From contig JOBE01000001.1 in NCBI GenBank assembly GCA_000717735.1, forward strand, positions 62,001-126,000: a stretch of DNA of 64,000 bases. Direction: 5' to 3'. This DNA is from Streptomyces griseoluteus. Lineage in GTDB: Bacteria; Actinomycetota; Actinomycetes; Streptomycetales; Streptomycetaceae. The notes under the pieces were generated by a model, which was given only the letters and a program-made list of their open reading frames with translations, was not told the origin of the DNA and did not search any database. Below, piece after piece: positions 53,055 to 63,130 of this stretch (positions are counted from its first letter, which is position 1; every line of letters begins with the position of its first letter). The translations under genes were made by a program, and so were the position numbers.

Positions 53055-54467
53055 ATGACGGAACTCGGCATCGGCATCGGCTGGCGTCCCGAGATCGCTG
53101 AGGCGGTGGAGGGACTGTCCGGCGTCGACTGGGTGGAGGTCGTCGCGGAGAACATCTGCGCGGACCATCTGCCCGAATCGCTGACCAGGTTGCGCGAGCG
53201 CGGCGTCACGGTCGTCCCGCACGGCGTCTCGCTCGGGCTCGGGGGCGCGGACCGGCCCGACCCGGCGCGGCTCGCGGCGCTAGGCGAGAAGGCGGTGGCG
53301 CTCGGGGCGCCGCTGGTGACGGAGCACATCGCGTTCGTACGGGCCGGGGGGCCGCTCACGGCGTCCCCGCTGCTCGAAGCGGGCCATCTGCTTCCGGTGC
53401 CCCGCACCCGGGACGCCCTCGACGTGCTCTGCGAGAACGTGCGGATCGCCCAGGACGCGCTGCCCGTGCCGCTCGCCCTGGAGAACATCGCGGCGCTCGT
53501 CGCCTGGCCGGGCGAGGAGATGTCGGAGGGGCGGTTCCTGGCGGAGCTGGTGGAGCGTACGGGGGTACGGCTTCTCGTCGACGTCGCCAATCTGCACACC
53601 AACCACGTCAACCGGGGCGAGGACCCGGCGCGGGCGCTGTCCGAACTGCCGGTCGAGGCCATCGCGTACGTGCACGTGGCGGGGGGTGTCGAGCGGGACG
53701 GAGTCTGGCACGACACGCACGCGCATCCCGTGCCGGGGGCGGTGCTCGACGTTCTGGCTGATCTGGCGTCGCGGGTGTCGCCGCCGGGGGTGCTCCTCGA
53801 GCGGGACGACGACTTTCCGCCCGTGGCGGAGCTCGCCGGGGAGTTGGACGTGATCCGCTCGACGGTGGCGGCCACGGCCGTGGGCGTGCGTTCCGCCGGG
53901 GCGACGGGGGTGGGCACAGCCCACCGGCACGGCGCCCTTGCGCAGGTATCCGCAGCCCACCCGTTGCTGATCGGCGCCGGGGCCCGGGTGTCGGGAGGCC
54001 CGATGCCCGGCGTCCCCGTCCCTGTCCCTGCCCCCGTTGCCGTACAGGAACCCCGTGACGACGCCCGTCAGCGCCTCGGGCTCGCTCAGGCCTCGCTCCT
54101 CTCCGCGCTCGTCGCCGGGACGCCCGCGCCCGAGGGGTTCGACAGCCGGCGGCTCGGGGTGCAGAGCCGGGCCCTCGCGGCCAAGCGGGCCGGGGTGGTC
54201 GCGAAGGTCGCGCCGGAGCTGCCGGAGATCCTCGGTCCGGGGTTCCGGCCCGCGTTCCTCGCGTACGCCAGGACCCGCCCCATGACCGGCGGTTACCGCC
54301 GGGACGCCCTCGACTTCGCCGAGCACCTGCTGCTGGCCGGGCGACCGGAGGATCCTGCGGCACGGCGCGGGCTCACGGAGTGGTGGCAGGACCGTTCCGG
54401 CAGCCGCCCGCCGGGCCGCGCCACCCGGCTCGCACGGGCCGCCCGTCACGCCCTGGTGAGGAGATGA
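53055..54467 (+). CDS. DUF692 multinuclear-iron-type enzyme with fused C-terminal partner-like domain
   Basis: A 470-aa protein. Residues 1-275 are a DUF692 TIM barrel with all expected metal or active residues: H56 ([10 protein letters not shown]), E90-H91, E143-N144, D176 and N179 ([10 protein letters not shown]), H207, D220-H222-H224 and E249-R250-D251. This family includes MbnB and TglH, iron enzymes that modify Cys in peptides. Residues about 335-440 ([29 protein letters not shown]) look like the DUF2063/MbnC-type partner, here fused. ATG 53055 has GGAGGGGG. The stop overlaps the region of the next start, so it is coupled to the Cys-tailed membrane protein. Confidence 0.88.
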   Translation: MTELGIGIGWRPEIAEAVEGLSGVDWVEVVAENICADHLPESLTRLRERGVTVVPHGVSLGLGGADRPDPARLAALGEKAVALGAPLVTEHIAFVRAGGPLTASPLLEAGHLLPVPRTRDALDVLCENVRIAQDALPVPLALENIAALVAWPGEEMSEGRFLAELVERTGVRLLVDVANLHTNHVNRGEDPARALSELPVEAIAYVHVAGGVERDGVWHDTHAHPVPGAVLDVLADLASRVSPPGVLLERDDDFPPVAELAGELDVIRSTVAATAVGVRSAGATGVGTAHRHGALAQVSAAHPLLIGAGARVSGGPMPGVPVPVPAPVAVQEPRDDARQRLGLAQASLLSALVAGTPAPEGFDSRRLGVQSRALAAKRAGVVAKVAPELPEILGPGFRPAFLAYARTRPMTGGYRRDALDFAEHLLLAGRPEDPAARRGLTEWWQDRSGSRPPGRATRLARAARHALVRR

Positions 54468-54469
54468 CC

Positions 54470-55522
54470 ATGAACGTTCTGACCGTCGTCTACTACCTCG
54501 CGGGCGCCGCGGGCATCGCCCTGGTGATCAGCCGGGTCGTCCGGACCCGTGGCGGTCCGGGCGGGCCCGTCCACGACCGGTACGAGGTCGCCTTTCTCAA
54601 CGGCGGGCCCGCCAGGGTCGTCGACACCGCCCTCGCCGCCCTCCAGGCGGACGGCAGGCTCGCCATCGGCGGCCCCGGGATCGTGGCCGTCATCCGCCCC
54701 GTCGCGCACGACCCGGTGGAGCGCGCCGTTCTCCAGGAGCACGCCGCCGCCCCGCACGGGGCGCTGCACCACCTGCGGCTCGCCGTCATGCAGCACCCGG
54801 CGGTGCAGGAGATCGGCGACGGTCTCGCGGCGCGCGGGCTCGTCGTCGAGCCGGCGACGCGGCGGACCACGGTCCGCTGGTGCGCCGCCCTCGGCCTCAC
54901 GGCCCTGCTCCTCTTCCCCGTCTCGGTGCTCCTCACGATGATCGACCTCGCCGCGGACGCGGAGTTCGCGCTCCCGTTCGTCATCACGGTGCTGCCGGTG
55001 CTGTTCGCCGCCGGGATCACGGGCGCCGTCTGCGGCTCGATCTCCGCGGGGCAGCTCACCGGGGCCGGCCGGAACGCGGTCGCCGCGTACGGGCGGGCGT
55101 ACGGCCATATCGCGGACACCGGACACCTCGTGGCCCTGTACGGGCTGCGGGCCCTGCCGGATCCGGTGCTGCGGGAGCAACTCCTCGCCGCCGCCCGGGT
55201 CTACGGGCCCCGGCCCGGACGCGGCGCACGTCCTTCGCCGCACGTCTCCAGTCACTCCCCCTCGGGGGACGCCCTCGGAGCGGCGGCCGTGTGGTGCGCG
55301 TGGAACAGCCCCTCCTGCGGCGGAGGAGGGTCGGGCGGTTCCGGTGGTTCCGGTGGTTCCTGTTCCTCCGGGTCCTGCTCCGGCGGAGGTTCCGCCTGCG
55401 GAGGCGGAGGCGGAGGAGGGGGCGGAGGCGGAGGCAGCTCGTGTTCCGGATCCAGCTCCAGCGGCAGCTCGTGCTCCAGCTCCAGTTCCAGCGGAAGTTC
55501 GTGCTCCAGCTCCAGCAGCTGA
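54470..55522 (+). CDS. TIGR04222-type membrane protein with Cys/Ser/Gly repeat tail
   Basis: A 350-aa protein. A first span (3-21), a soluble domain (30-135, RYEVAFLNGGPARVVDTAL), two more spans (138-158, 167-192), then a segment to 282. Residues 283-350 are a low-complexity tail: Gly/Ser runs with seven Cys, ending in 10-residue SSCS repeats. The core matches TIGR04222, a family known to sit beside DUF692. ATG 54470 has GAGGAG at the right distance; ATG 54464 overlaps the upstream stop. The Cys-rich tail is a candidate substrate of the DUF692 enzyme (inference). Confidence 0.85.
   Translation: MNVLTVVYYLAGAAGIALVISRVVRTRGGPGGPVHDRYEVAFLNGGPARVVDTALAALQADGRLAIGGPGIVAVIRPVAHDPVERAVLQEHAAAPHGALHHLRLAVMQHPAVQEIGDGLAARGLVVEPATRRTTVRWCAALGLTALLLFPVSVLLTMIDLAADAEFALPFVITVLPVLFAAGITGAVCGSISAGQLTGAGRNAVAAYGRAYGHIADTGHLVALYGLRALPDPVLREQLLAAARVYGPRPGRGARPSPHVSSHSPSGDALGAAAVWCAWNSPSCGGGGSGGSGGSGGSCSSGSCSGGGSACGGGGGGGGGGGGSSCSGSSSSGSSCSSSSSSGSSCSSSSS
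55436..55519 (+). repeat. 30-bp tandem repeat encoding the Cys tail
   Basis: Two full units and one of 24 bp (55436-55465, 55466-55495, 55496-55519). Each codes Ser-Ser-Cys-Ser plus six Ser/Gly. It may vary in copy number. Confidence 0.8.
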
Positions 55523-55575
55523 CCATGCGGCGCGGCCCTCGGGGGTCCGGCCGGAAAGCCCCGGAAATGACGCCG

Positions 55576-55602
55576 GTGCGGCGCGCATCACGCGCGCCGC
55601 AC
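55576..55602 (+). terminator. Hairpin terminator after the DUF692-TIGR04222 operon
   Basis: A perfect 10-bp stem (GTGCGGCGCG / CGCGCCGCAC), extendable by one pair, with a 7-base loop, 53 bp after the stop codon. Confidence 0.65.
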
Positions 55603-55724
55603 CCGGAGCCGGACCCGGTGTCGCTGGAGCGGCAGGCAATGTTCCCGCCTGCCGTCTGATCTTCCGGGTCAAGGGGTGGCGGGCCCGGCCGGAGCCGGGC
55701 CCGCCACCAGGTTTCGTAAGGCCG

Positions 55725-56438
55725 TCAGGCCAGGCCCGCCACCAGCTCGGCGACGCTCTTGCGGCGACCGGTGTAGAACGGGACCTCCTCGCGGACGTGC
55801 ATCCGCGCCTCGGAGGCACGCAGGTGACGCATGAGGTCCACGATGCGGTGCAGCTCGTCGGCCTCGAAGGCGAGGAGCCACTCGTAGTCGCCGAGCGAGA
55901 AGGACGCGACCGTGTTGGCGCGCACGTCCGGGTAGCCGCGGGCCATCTTGCCGTGGTCGGCGAGCATCCGGCGGCGGTCCTCGTCCGGCAGCAGGTACCA
56001 GTCGTAGGAGCGCACGAAGGGGTAGACCGAGACGTAGTCGCGGGGGTTCTCGTCGGCCAGGAAGGCCGGGATGTGCGACTTGTTGAACTCGGCGGGGCGG
56101 TGCAGCGCCATGTTCGACCAGACCGGCACGAGGGCGCGGCCCAGGCGGGTACGGCGGAAGAGGTTGTACGCCTCCTGGAGCTCGTCGCTCGTCTCGGCGT
56201 GCCACCAGATCATGACGTCGGCGTCGGCGCGCAGACCGGACAGGTCGTACGTGCCGCGGACGGTGATGTCCTTGGCCGCGAGCTGGTCGAACAGCTCCTG
56301 GACCTCGTCGGCGTAGCCGCTCCGGTCGTCGGGCAGAACATCGCGCAGCTTGAACACGGACCACAGGGTGTAGCGGATGACCTCGTTGAGGTCCTTCGCC
56401 TTCTTACCGGCGTTCGGGATCTTTTCGGGCGCACTCAT
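55725..56438 (-). CDS. hemQ: Coprohaem decarboxylase HemQ
   Basis: A 237-aa cytosolic chlorite-dismutase-fold enzyme that converts coprohaem to haem b in actinobacteria. It shows [34 protein letters not shown] and [22 protein letters not shown], diagnostic of HemQ. ATG 56438 (MSAPEKIPN). It follows hemG by 17 bp on the same strand. Confidence 0.95.
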   Translation of the reverse strand: MSAPEKIPNAGKKAKDLNEVIRYTLWSVFKLRDVLPDDRSGYADEVQELFDQLAAKDITVRGTYDLSGLRADADVMIWWHAETSDELQEAYNLFRRTRLGRALVPVWSNMALHRPAEFNKSHIPAFLADENPRDYVSVYPFVRSYDWYLLPDEDRRRMLADHGKMARGYPDVRANTVASFSLGDYEWLLAFEADELHRIVDLMRHLRASEARMHVREEVPFYTGRRKSVAELVAGLA

Positions 56439-56455
56439 ACGCCTATTCTCGCCCG

Positions 56456-57907
56456 TCACCGGGAGTGCCCCGCACCGGGGTCGGTCCTTTTCGACGTGGC
56501 GATGATCTCGTCGGCCGCCCGATGGGCCGAGGCGATGCACGCGGGGATGCCGACACCGTCGTACGCGGCGCCCGCGACCCGCAGTCCGGGAAGGGCGGCG
56601 ACGGCCTCGCGGACCCTGGCGACCCGGTCGAGATGGCCTACGGGGTACTGGGGCAGGCCGCCCGTCCAGCGGGTGACCGTGGTGGCGACGGGGCGGGCGG
56701 CCAGCCCGGTGGCGGCGGCGAGGTCCTTCAGGGAGGCGGCGACGAGGTCGGCGTCCTCGCGGTGGACCTGCTCCTCCTCGCCGTGGCGGCCGACGGAGGT
56801 GCGCAGCACGAACAGGTCGGGGGCGCCGTCGGCGACCCAGCCCCACTTCTGCGAGGAGAAGGTGGAGGCCTTGATCGTGTGCCCGTCGACGGGCGGCACG
56901 AGGAACCCCGAGCCCGGCAGGGCGGGCAGGTCGGAGCGGCGGAAGGCGAGGGTGACCAGGGCCATGGAGGCGTACGCGACGGCGCCGAGCTCGGCGGACG
57001 CGGCGGGCGCGTGCGGGGCGAGGAGCGCGGCCGCGGGGCCCGCGGGGGTGGCGAGGACGACGGCGTCGGCGGTGAGGACCCGGTCGCCGCTCACGACCTG
57101 CCAGCCGGTGGGGCCGGTGCGGCGCAGTGCGGTCACCGGAGCGTCGGTGAGGATCGTGCCGCCGGCGGCGCGGATCGCGTCGGCGACCGCGCCGGGCAGG
57201 GTGCCGACACCGCCTTCGATGCCGAGGAAGACGGAGCCGCCGAGGCCGGTGGCGGCGCCCGCCGCGTCGGCGGGGACGGTGGCCCCGGCCTGCTGGACGG
57301 CGCGGACGGCGGCGGTGAGCGTGGGGTGGCGGCGGGCGGCCTCGAAGAGGGCGGGGACGGCGGCCCGCATCGAGATGCGGTAGGCGTCACCGGCGTACAC
57401 CCCGCCGAGGAGGGGCTCCACGAGCCGGTCGACGACCTCGCGGCCCATGCGGTCGGCGACGTACGCGCCGATGGCGATGTCCTCGCCGATGTCGGCCGGG
57501 GGCAGCTCGCCGTCGCGGCCGATGCGGCGCACGCCCTCCTCGGAGAGGAGCCCGTCGACCGCGTGGGCGTCACCGGGGACGCCCATGACGTGCCCCTTGG
57601 GCATGGGGACGAGTGCGCCCCTGGACCAGACGGACGCGGTGGTGGTGACGGGCGCCTGGAGCCGGTCGCCGAGGCCGACGGCCCTGGCGAGGGCGACCGC
57701 CTCGGGACGGCGGGCGAGCAGCGACTCGGCGCCGAGGTCCACGGGTGCGCCCGCGATCTCCCCTGCGAGGAGCTTGCCGCCGAGCCGGGGCCCCGCTTCG
57801 AGGAGGGTCACCCGGTGGCCGGCGAGCGCCAGCCGGTGGGCGGCCGCGAGCCCGGCGATCCCGCCTCCGGCGACGACGACATGGGGGCCCGTGGTGTCCG
57901 CGTTCAT
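56456..57907 (-). CDS. hemG: Coproporphyrinogen/protoporphyrinogen III oxidase (HemY/HemG type)
   Basis: A 483-aa FAD enzyme that oxidises coproporphyrinogen III (in actinobacteria) to coproporphyrin. FAD-binding [16 protein letters not shown] (10-25), the [10 protein letters not shown] segment and the C-terminal [14 protein letters not shown] are all visible. ATG 57907. Encoded directly upstream of hemQ and 3 kb from hemE, in line with the coproporphyrin-dependent haem route. Confidence 0.93.
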   Translation of the reverse strand: MNADTTGPHVVVAGGGIAGLAAAHRLALAGHRVTLLEAGPRLGGKLLAGEIAGAPVDLGAESLLARRPEAVALARAVGLGDRLQAPVTTTASVWSRGALVPMPKGHVMGVPGDAHAVDGLLSEEGVRRIGRDGELPPADIGEDIAIGAYVADRMGREVVDRLVEPLLGGVYAGDAYRISMRAAVPALFEAARRHPTLTAAVRAVQQAGATVPADAAGAATGLGGSVFLGIEGGVGTLPGAVADAIRAAGGTILTDAPVTALRRTGPTGWQVVSGDRVLTADAVVLATPAGPAAALLAPHAPAASAELGAVAYASMALVTLAFRRSDLPALPGSGFLVPPVDGHTIKASTFSSQKWGWVADGAPDLFVLRTSVGRHGEEEQVHREDADLVAASLKDLAAATGLAARPVATTVTRWTGGLPQYPVGHLDRVARVREAVAALPGLRVAGAAYDGVGIPACIASAHRAADEIIATSKRTDPGAGHSR

Positions 57908-58046
57908 GGGACCACTCTCTCAAATCGCCCGCGCCTCCCGTTTCGAGGCCTGACCGTGACCGCATCGCTACCGCAGGACGGCAACCCGCTCGGGGGGCCC
58001 GTACGTCGAAGGAGCGACACTCACCACCACCCCTGGGGGGGGCACG

Positions 58047-59072
58047 ATGCGAAACGCACGAACGCCGGCGAGAACGCGGGCCGCGGCGGCCGCGGCACTG
58101 CTGACGGCCGCACTGGTCCTGACCGGCTGCGGCGCCGGAGGCGCGGACGCGGGCTCGGAGAAGTCGGGTCTGAGCGCGGCGAGGCCCGCCGACGCGGCCA
58201 AGGGCGGCATGGCGGAGGCCCCGGGCCACGGCGCCGCCGCCGACGGTTCCTCGGGGAGCGAGCAGGCGGCCGGGGCGCAGCCGAAGGCCCCCGCACAGCA
58301 GCAGCACGTCATCCGTACCGCCTCCCTCACCGTGGAGGTCGGTGACGTGACGAAGGCCCTGGCCACGGCCCGCCGGGTGGCGGCGACGGCGGGCGGGCGC
58401 GTGGAGAACGAGACGACGGAACGGGTCGACGAGCACCACGTCACCTCCCACCTCGTGCTGCGGGTGCCGCAGGAGCGGTACGACTCCGTCCTGAACGACC
58501 TCGCGGGGGCCGGGAAGCTGCTCGCCCGCAAGGCGGACGCCAAGGACGTCACCGAGCAGGTGGTGGACGTGGAGAGCCGGATCGCCACCCAGCGCGCGAG
58601 CGTGGCGCGGGTGCGGGCGCTGATGCAGCGGGCGGAGAAGCTGGCCGACATCGTGACCCTGGAGGGGGAGCTGAGCCGTCGTCAGGCGGATCTGGAGGCG
58701 CTGCTCGCCCAGCAGTCCTCGCTGAAGGACAAGACGTCCCTGGCGACGATCACCCTCCAACTGACGCAGAAGGAGGAGCCGCTCGCCGAGGAGAAGCCCG
58801 AGGACGGCCGTCCCGGTTTCGGCGATGCCCTGAGCGGCGGGTGGAACGCGCTGGTCGGCGCGGCGGCCTGGATCGGCGTGGTCCTGGCGGCCCTGGCGCC
58901 GTGGCTGGTGGTGGCGCTGATCGTGTTCGTCGTGTGGCGCCGCCTCGTCCGCCCGCGCCTCGCCACGCGCGCGCGTACGACGACCGACTCCCCCGCCCTG
59001 CCGAACGCCAGGCGAAACGCCGCCGGGGCCCCCGTACCGCCGGAGACGCCCACCCCTGAAACCGGCGAGTGA
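58047..59072 (+). CDS. DUF4349 lipoprotein
   Basis: A 341-aa membrane lipoprotein. The lipobox is LTGC (Cys28). An Ala/Gly spacer leads to the DUF4349 domain (about 85-250) with IRTASLTVEVGDVTKAL, a coiled-coil (VESRIATQRASVARVRALM) and one C-terminal span (about 275-295) before a basic tail. Function unknown. ATG 58047 has a GGGGGGGG box. Confidence 0.85.
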   Translation: MRNARTPARTRAAAAAALLTAALVLTGCGAGGADAGSEKSGLSAARPADAAKGGMAEAPGHGAAADGSSGSEQAAGAQPKAPAQQQHVIRTASLTVEVGDVTKALATARRVAATAGGRVENETTERVDEHHVTSHLVLRVPQERYDSVLNDLAGAGKLLARKADAKDVTEQVVDVESRIATQRASVARVRALMQRAEKLADIVTLEGELSRRQADLEALLAQQSSLKDKTSLATITLQLTQKEEPLAEEKPEDGRPGFGDALSGGWNALVGAAAWIGVVLAALAPWLVVALIVFVVWRRLVRPRLATRARTTTDSPALPNARRNAAGAPVPPETPTPETGE

Positions 59073-59120
59073 GCCCGGCTTGAGCGCCCCTGAGGCGAAC
59101 CGAGCCCTGAAAATGGGTTC

Positions 59121-60494
59121 ATGACAGAACGACTGGTGGTCATCGGTGGTGACGCGGCGGGGATGTCCGCCGCGTCACAGGCGCGCAGGCTCAAGGGCCC
59201 CGAGGAGTTGGAGATCGTCGCCTTCGAGCGCGGCCACTTCTCCTCGTACTCGGCCTGTGGCATTCCGTACTGGGTCGGTGGGGACGTGTCCGCCCTCGAC
59301 GAGCTGATCGCCCGTTCCCCCGGGGAGCACCGGGAGCGTGCGATCGATCTGCGGATGCGGACGGAGGTGACGGCGATCGACGTGCCCGGTCAGCGGGTCC
59401 ACACAAAGGATCTCGAGGCGGGTACGGAGGCCTGGACGGGTTTCGACAAGCTGGTGATCGCGACGGGGGCGCGGCCGAAGCGCCCGGCGCTGCCGGGGAT
59501 CGACGCGCCGGGGGTGCACGGGGTGCAGACCCTGGACGACGGGAAGGCGCTGCTCGACTCGCTCGACCGGACTCCGGGGCGGCGGGCGGTCGTGGTCGGC
59601 GCGGGGTACATCGGCGTGGAGATGGCGGAGGCGCTGCTCGGCCGGGGCTACGAGGTGACGATCCTGCACCGGGGCGAGCAGCCGATGGCGACGCTGGATC
59701 CGGACATGGGACGTCTGGTGCACCGGGCGATGGACGGCCTGGGGATCACGACGGTGGCCTCCGCGGAGGTCACGAAGGTCCTGACCGCTGAGGACGGCCG
59801 GGTCCGGGCGGTGGCGACGGAGGACGCCGAGTATCCGGCGGACGTGGTGGTCCTCGGCATGGGCGTGGTGCCGGAGACCTCGCTCGCGCGGGCGGCGGGG
59901 CTGCCGCTCGGGGCGCACGGCGGGCTGCTCACGGATCTGGCGATGCGGGTCAGGGGGCAGGGGAACATCTGGGCGGGCGGCGACTGCGTGGAGGTCCTGG
60001 ACCTGGTCTCGGGCCGGGAGCGGTACGTGCCTCTGGGGACGCACGCGAACAAGCACGGCCAGGTCATCGGCGCGAACGTGGGCGGTGACTACGCGACGTT
60101 CCCCGGGGTGGTGGGTACGGCGGTGTCGAAGGTGTGCGACCTGGAGATCGCGCGGACGGGCCTGCGGGAGAAGGACGCCCGGGAGGTGGGGCTGCGGTAC
60201 GTGACGGTGACGATCGAGTCGACGAGCCGGGCGGGGTACTACCCGGGGGCCGCGCCGATGACGGTGAAGATGCTGGCCGAGCGGCGTACGGGACGGCTGC
60301 TCGGGGTGCAGATCGTGGGCCGTGAGGGCGCGGCGAAGCGGGTGGACATCGCGGCCGTGGCGCTGACGGCGGGGATGACGGTGGAGGCGATGACCGCCCT
60401 GGACCTGGGGTACGCGCCGCCGTTCTCGCCGGTGTGGGACCCGGTCCTGGTCGCGGCGCGGAAGGCGACGGCGGCCGTTCGGGCGGCGGGATGA
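59121..60494 (+). CDS. FAD-dependent pyridine-nucleotide disulfide oxidoreductase (CoA-disulfide-reductase-like)
   Basis: A 457-aa cytosolic flavoprotein. FAD-binding VVIGGDAAGMSAASQARR, the single active Cys46 (SYSACGIPY), the NAD-binding VVGAGYIGVEMAEALL and the dimerisation domain ending VWDPVLVAARKA match the CoA-disulfide reductase/NADH oxidase class. ATG 59121 close to a promoter ending AAAATGGG. Substrate (CoA disulfide, polysulfide or other) not settled. Confidence 0.88.
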   Translation: MTERLVVIGGDAAGMSAASQARRLKGPEELEIVAFERGHFSSYSACGIPYWVGGDVSALDELIARSPGEHRERAIDLRMRTEVTAIDVPGQRVHTKDLEAGTEAWTGFDKLVIATGARPKRPALPGIDAPGVHGVQTLDDGKALLDSLDRTPGRRAVVVGAGYIGVEMAEALLGRGYEVTILHRGEQPMATLDPDMGRLVHRAMDGLGITTVASAEVTKVLTAEDGRVRAVATEDAEYPADVVVLGMGVVPETSLARAAGLPLGAHGGLLTDLAMRVRGQGNIWAGGDCVEVLDLVSGRERYVPLGTHANKHGQVIGANVGGDYATFPGVVGTAVSKVCDLEIARTGLREKDAREVGLRYVTVTIESTSRAGYYPGAAPMTVKMLAERRTGRLLGVQIVGREGAAKRVDIAAVALTAGMTVEAMTALDLGYAPPFSPVWDPVLVAARKATAAVRAAG

Positions 60495-60507
60495 CTCCAG
60501 CGGCAGC

Positions 60508-60971
60508 ATGACGGTCGGTGACGATTTGCGCGCATGCCGTCACCGTGCATATCTGGCGCGTGCGCTCTGCGCCGCCTCCCTCGTCATCGCCCCGCTCGCC
60601 CTGTCCGCGGCCCCCAGGGCAGCGACTACATCGCGTGTTCGTCGGTCGACCCCGGCCACCAGGTCAACGGTCTCGGCGGCAACGACTACATCGTCCTGAC
60701 CGGCCCGACCGCCGGCACCGTCACCGGCGGCCCGGGCCGCGACTACATCACGTCGCGCTCGAACGTCGTGGTCAGCGGCGTCATCGCGGGCAACGAGGAG
60801 TCGGACCACCTCGTCGTCGACGGCTTGCTCACCGCGAGCGGCGCCGTCCGCGGCAACGCCGGCAACGACTACCTCACGGTCAACGTCAACAACGGCACCG
60901 CCAACGGGGGCGACGGCTTCGACGCCTGCCAGGTGAACACGGGCAACCCGCCGGTCAACTGCGAGTACTGA
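60508..60971 (+). pseudogene. Secreted RTX-like repeat protein with a frameshift
   Basis: One frame from ATG 60508 encodes a clear signal peptide (RALCAASLVIAPLALSAAP). The body lies in another frame: GSDYIACSSVD, then GLGGNDYIVL, GGPGRDYI, GNAGNDYL and GGDGFDAC, Gly/Asn/Asp-rich calcium-binding-like repeats, ending NCEY at 60971. The frames meet at a C5 run (60611-60615). One extra C would join them. The frameshift is real decay, a slippery switch or a sequencing error; I cannot tell. Confidence 0.7.
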
Positions 60972-60999
60972 CCTCGCCCGCCCCGCACGCGGACGGCTC

Positions 61000-62076
61000 T
61001 CAGACGGCCGTCCGCGTGTGCACGTACTCGACGAGGCGGCTCAGGGCGTCCGGGTCCATCGCGGGCATGACGCCGTGGCCCAGGTTGAAGACGTGCCCCT
61101 CGAGATCGCGCGCGGCGGCCAGGACCTCGTCCGCCTTGGCCTCCACGACCTCCCGCGAGGCGAAGAGCACGGCGGGGTCAAGGTTGCCCTGGAGCGCCTT
61201 GCCGGGGCCGACGCGGCGGGCGGCCTCGTCGAGCGGGACGCGCCAGTCGACGCCGACGACGTCCGCGCCGGCCTCGCCCATGAGGCCGAGCAGCTCGCCC
61301 GTACCCACGCCGAAGTGGATGCGCGGGACGCCGTAGCCGGCGACGGCGTCGAAGACCTTCACGGAGGCCGGCATCACCGAACGGCGGTAGTCGGCGGGGG
61401 CGAGGGCGCCGACCCAGGAGTCGAAGAGCTGGACGGCGGAGGCGCCGGCCTCGATCTGGACCTTGAGGAAGGCCGAGGTGATCTCGGCGAGGCGGTCGAG
61501 CAGGTCGGCCCAGAGCTGCGGGTCGCCGTACATGAGCGCCTTGGTGTGCTCGTGGCTGCGCGAGGGGCCGCCCTCGACGAGGTAGCTCGCGAGGGTGAAG
61601 GGCGCGCCCGCGAAGCCGATGAGCGGGGTCTCGCCGAGCTCCTCGGTGAGCATGCCGATGGCCTCGGTGACGTAGTGGACGTCCTCGGGGGTCAGGTCGC
61701 GCAGCCGGGCCAGGTCGGCGCGGGTGCGGATCGGGTCGGCGACGACCGGGCCGACGCCGGGCTTGATGTCGAGGTCGATCCCGATGGCCTTGAGGGGGAC
61801 GACGATGTCGCTGAAGTAGATGGCGGCGTCTACCTTGTGGCGCCGGACCGGCTGAAGGGTGATCTCCTTGACCAGCTCGGGGCGCATGCACGACTCGAGC
61901 ATGGGGATGCCCTCGCGGACCTTCAGGTATTCGGGGAGGGAGCGCCCGGCCTGCCGCATGAACCAGACGGGCGTGTGCGGCACCGGCTCGCGCCTGCATG
62001 CCTTGAGGAACGCGGAGTCGTACGTCCGCGACTGCTGCTTCGTCTGCTGGCCCTGCGGGCGGTCGTTGGCACTCAC
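61000..62076 (-). CDS. hemE: Uroporphyrinogen decarboxylase HemE
   Basis: A 358-aa cytosolic enzyme converting uroporphyrinogen III to coproporphyrinogen [22 protein letters not shown] near the start, [19 protein letters not shown] and [13 protein letters not shown] near the end are diagnostic. The start is GTG 62076 (SANDRPQGQ). It supplies the coproporphyrinogen used by HemG and HemQ. Confidence 0.96.
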   Translation of the reverse strand: MSANDRPQGQQTKQQSRTYDSAFLKACRREPVPHTPVWFMRQAGRSLPEYLKVREGIPMLESCMRPELVKEITLQPVRRHKVDAAIYFSDIVVPLKAIGIDLDIKPGVGPVVADPIRTRADLARLRDLTPEDVHYVTEAIGMLTEELGETPLIGFAGAPFTLASYLVEGGPSRSHEHTKALMYGDPQLWADLLDRLAEITSAFLKVQIEAGASAVQLFDSWVGALAPADYRRSVMPASVKVFDAVAGYGVPRIHFGVGTGELLGLMGEAGADVVGVDWRVPLDEAARRVGPGKALQGNLDPAVLFASREVVEAKADEVLAAARDLEGHVFNLGHGVMPAMDPDALSRLVEYVHTRTAV

Positions 62077-62167
62077 GCCCAGAATCTTCGCATGTGGCGG
62101 GAAGCCGCTCGTCCGGGCCGGGTGTCCCTCCCTGCGCGGAGGCCCCGTTCCGCCTACTCTTCCCCGC

Positions 62168-62869
62168 ATGGCTGCGGCTCAGGGACATTTTTCCGATCAT
62201 TCCGACGGCGATCGAGGGACGGACGAAACGGCGGACAGTACGGAGTCGAACCCGGTGCCACCCGCGTTCCGGCGGGCGGTGGAGGCGTTGCGCTCGGCGC
62301 GGTTGCGGCCCGAGATCGAGATCGATCCGACGAGGCCGCCGCAGCGCCTCGCCCCGTACGCGTACGCGGTGGAGGCGGCCGTCGTGGACGGCGAGGAGGA
62401 CCTGGCGGACGGCCGTCTCGTGCTGCTGCACGATCCGGACGGCCACGAGGCCTGGAAGGGCACGTTCCGGCTAGTGACGCTGGTGCGGGCGGAGCTGGAG
62501 CCGGAGATGGCGGCGGATCCGCTGCTGCCGGAGGTCTGCTGGTCCTGGCTGACCGGGGCGATGGAGGCGCGGGGACTCGCGTACGGGGAGGCGAGCGGGA
62601 CCGTCACCATGGCGGGCTCGCACTATTTCGGCGGGCTCGCGGACCGCAGGCCGGCGACGCAGATCGAGATCCGGGCGTCCTGGACGCCGCGGGAGGGTCT
62701 GGGCGGGGTGCCGGACACGGGAGCGCATCTGGCGGCCTGGTGCGATCTGCTCTGCCAGATCGCGGGACTGCCGCCCGCACCGGCCGAGCCGACGGTGGGA
62801 GCGACGGGAACGGTGTCCGGTGCGGGGATCGTCTCGTTGCCACAGCGGCGGGGACCTCAGCAGCCCTGA
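62168..62869 (+). CDS. DUF3000 family protein
   Basis: A 233-aa soluble actinobacterial protein. [38 protein letters not shown] and [11 protein letters not shown] are family marks. Function unknown. TACTCT lies about 10 bp before ATG 62168 with no ribosome site between, so the mRNA is probably leaderless. Divergent from hemE. Confidence 0.85.
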   Translation: MAAAQGHFSDHSDGDRGTDETADSTESNPVPPAFRRAVEALRSARLRPEIEIDPTRPPQRLAPYAYAVEAAVVDGEEDLADGRLVLLHDPDGHEAWKGTFRLVTLVRAELEPEMAADPLLPEVCWSWLTGAMEARGLAYGEASGTVTMAGSHYFGGLADRRPATQIEIRASWTPREGLGGVPDTGAHLAAWCDLLCQIAGLPPAPAEPTVGATGTVSGAGIVSLPQRRGPQQP

Positions 62870-62878
62870 GGGACGAGA

Positions 62879-62903
62879 TCAGGCCACTTCCGCGAGGGCC
62901 TGA
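62879..62903 (+). terminator. Hairpin after the DUF3000 gene
   Basis: TCAGGCC / GGCCTGA, perfect 7-bp stem, 11-base loop, 9 bp after the stop; a second imperfect hairpin with CTCCG/CGGAG arms follows at 62909-62940. Confidence 0.55.
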
Positions 62904-62962
62904 ACGGGGCTCCGGCGCTCACTCACAGGGGTGACGGAGCGGGGGCCACTCGTAGGATGATC

Positions 62963-63009
62963 GATCACGCGTCCGAATTGCCCTAATTGTTACTCACCAA
63001 ATCGTGATC
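62963..63009 (+). promoter_or_regulatory. Promoter region of the LuxR regulator gene
   Basis: The 260 bp before the regulator gene contain an unusual AT-rich stretch (62974-63019, with GAATTG, CCTAATTGTTAC and CTAAAGG). It is flanked by GATCACG (62963-62969) and CGTGATC (63003-63009), a 7-bp inverted repeat 33 bp apart that could hold a regulator. Exact -10 and -35 are not assigned. Confidence 0.35.
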
Positions 63010-63130
63010 TTTCCCTAAAGGCGGGCGGCCCAGCTGCCGAAGGAGTCAGTGACCCCTTCTCAGCACGGGTTCGCCCCCGGCTTCTTCCCCGAGCCGGCTC
63101 CGTCCCGCACCCTTCCCCCCAGGAGGCCTG

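Noticed and set aside
55316..55522. The Cys-rich tail as a separate methanobactin-like precursor gene
   Set aside because: No start codon or ribosome site precedes the tail; it is in frame with the TIGR04222 membrane domain, so it is a tail and not a free precursor.
55525..55659. Small ORF of 44 codons after the Cys-tailed protein
   Set aside because: No ribosome site of its own, Arg/Pro-rich, and it contains the terminator hairpin at 55576.
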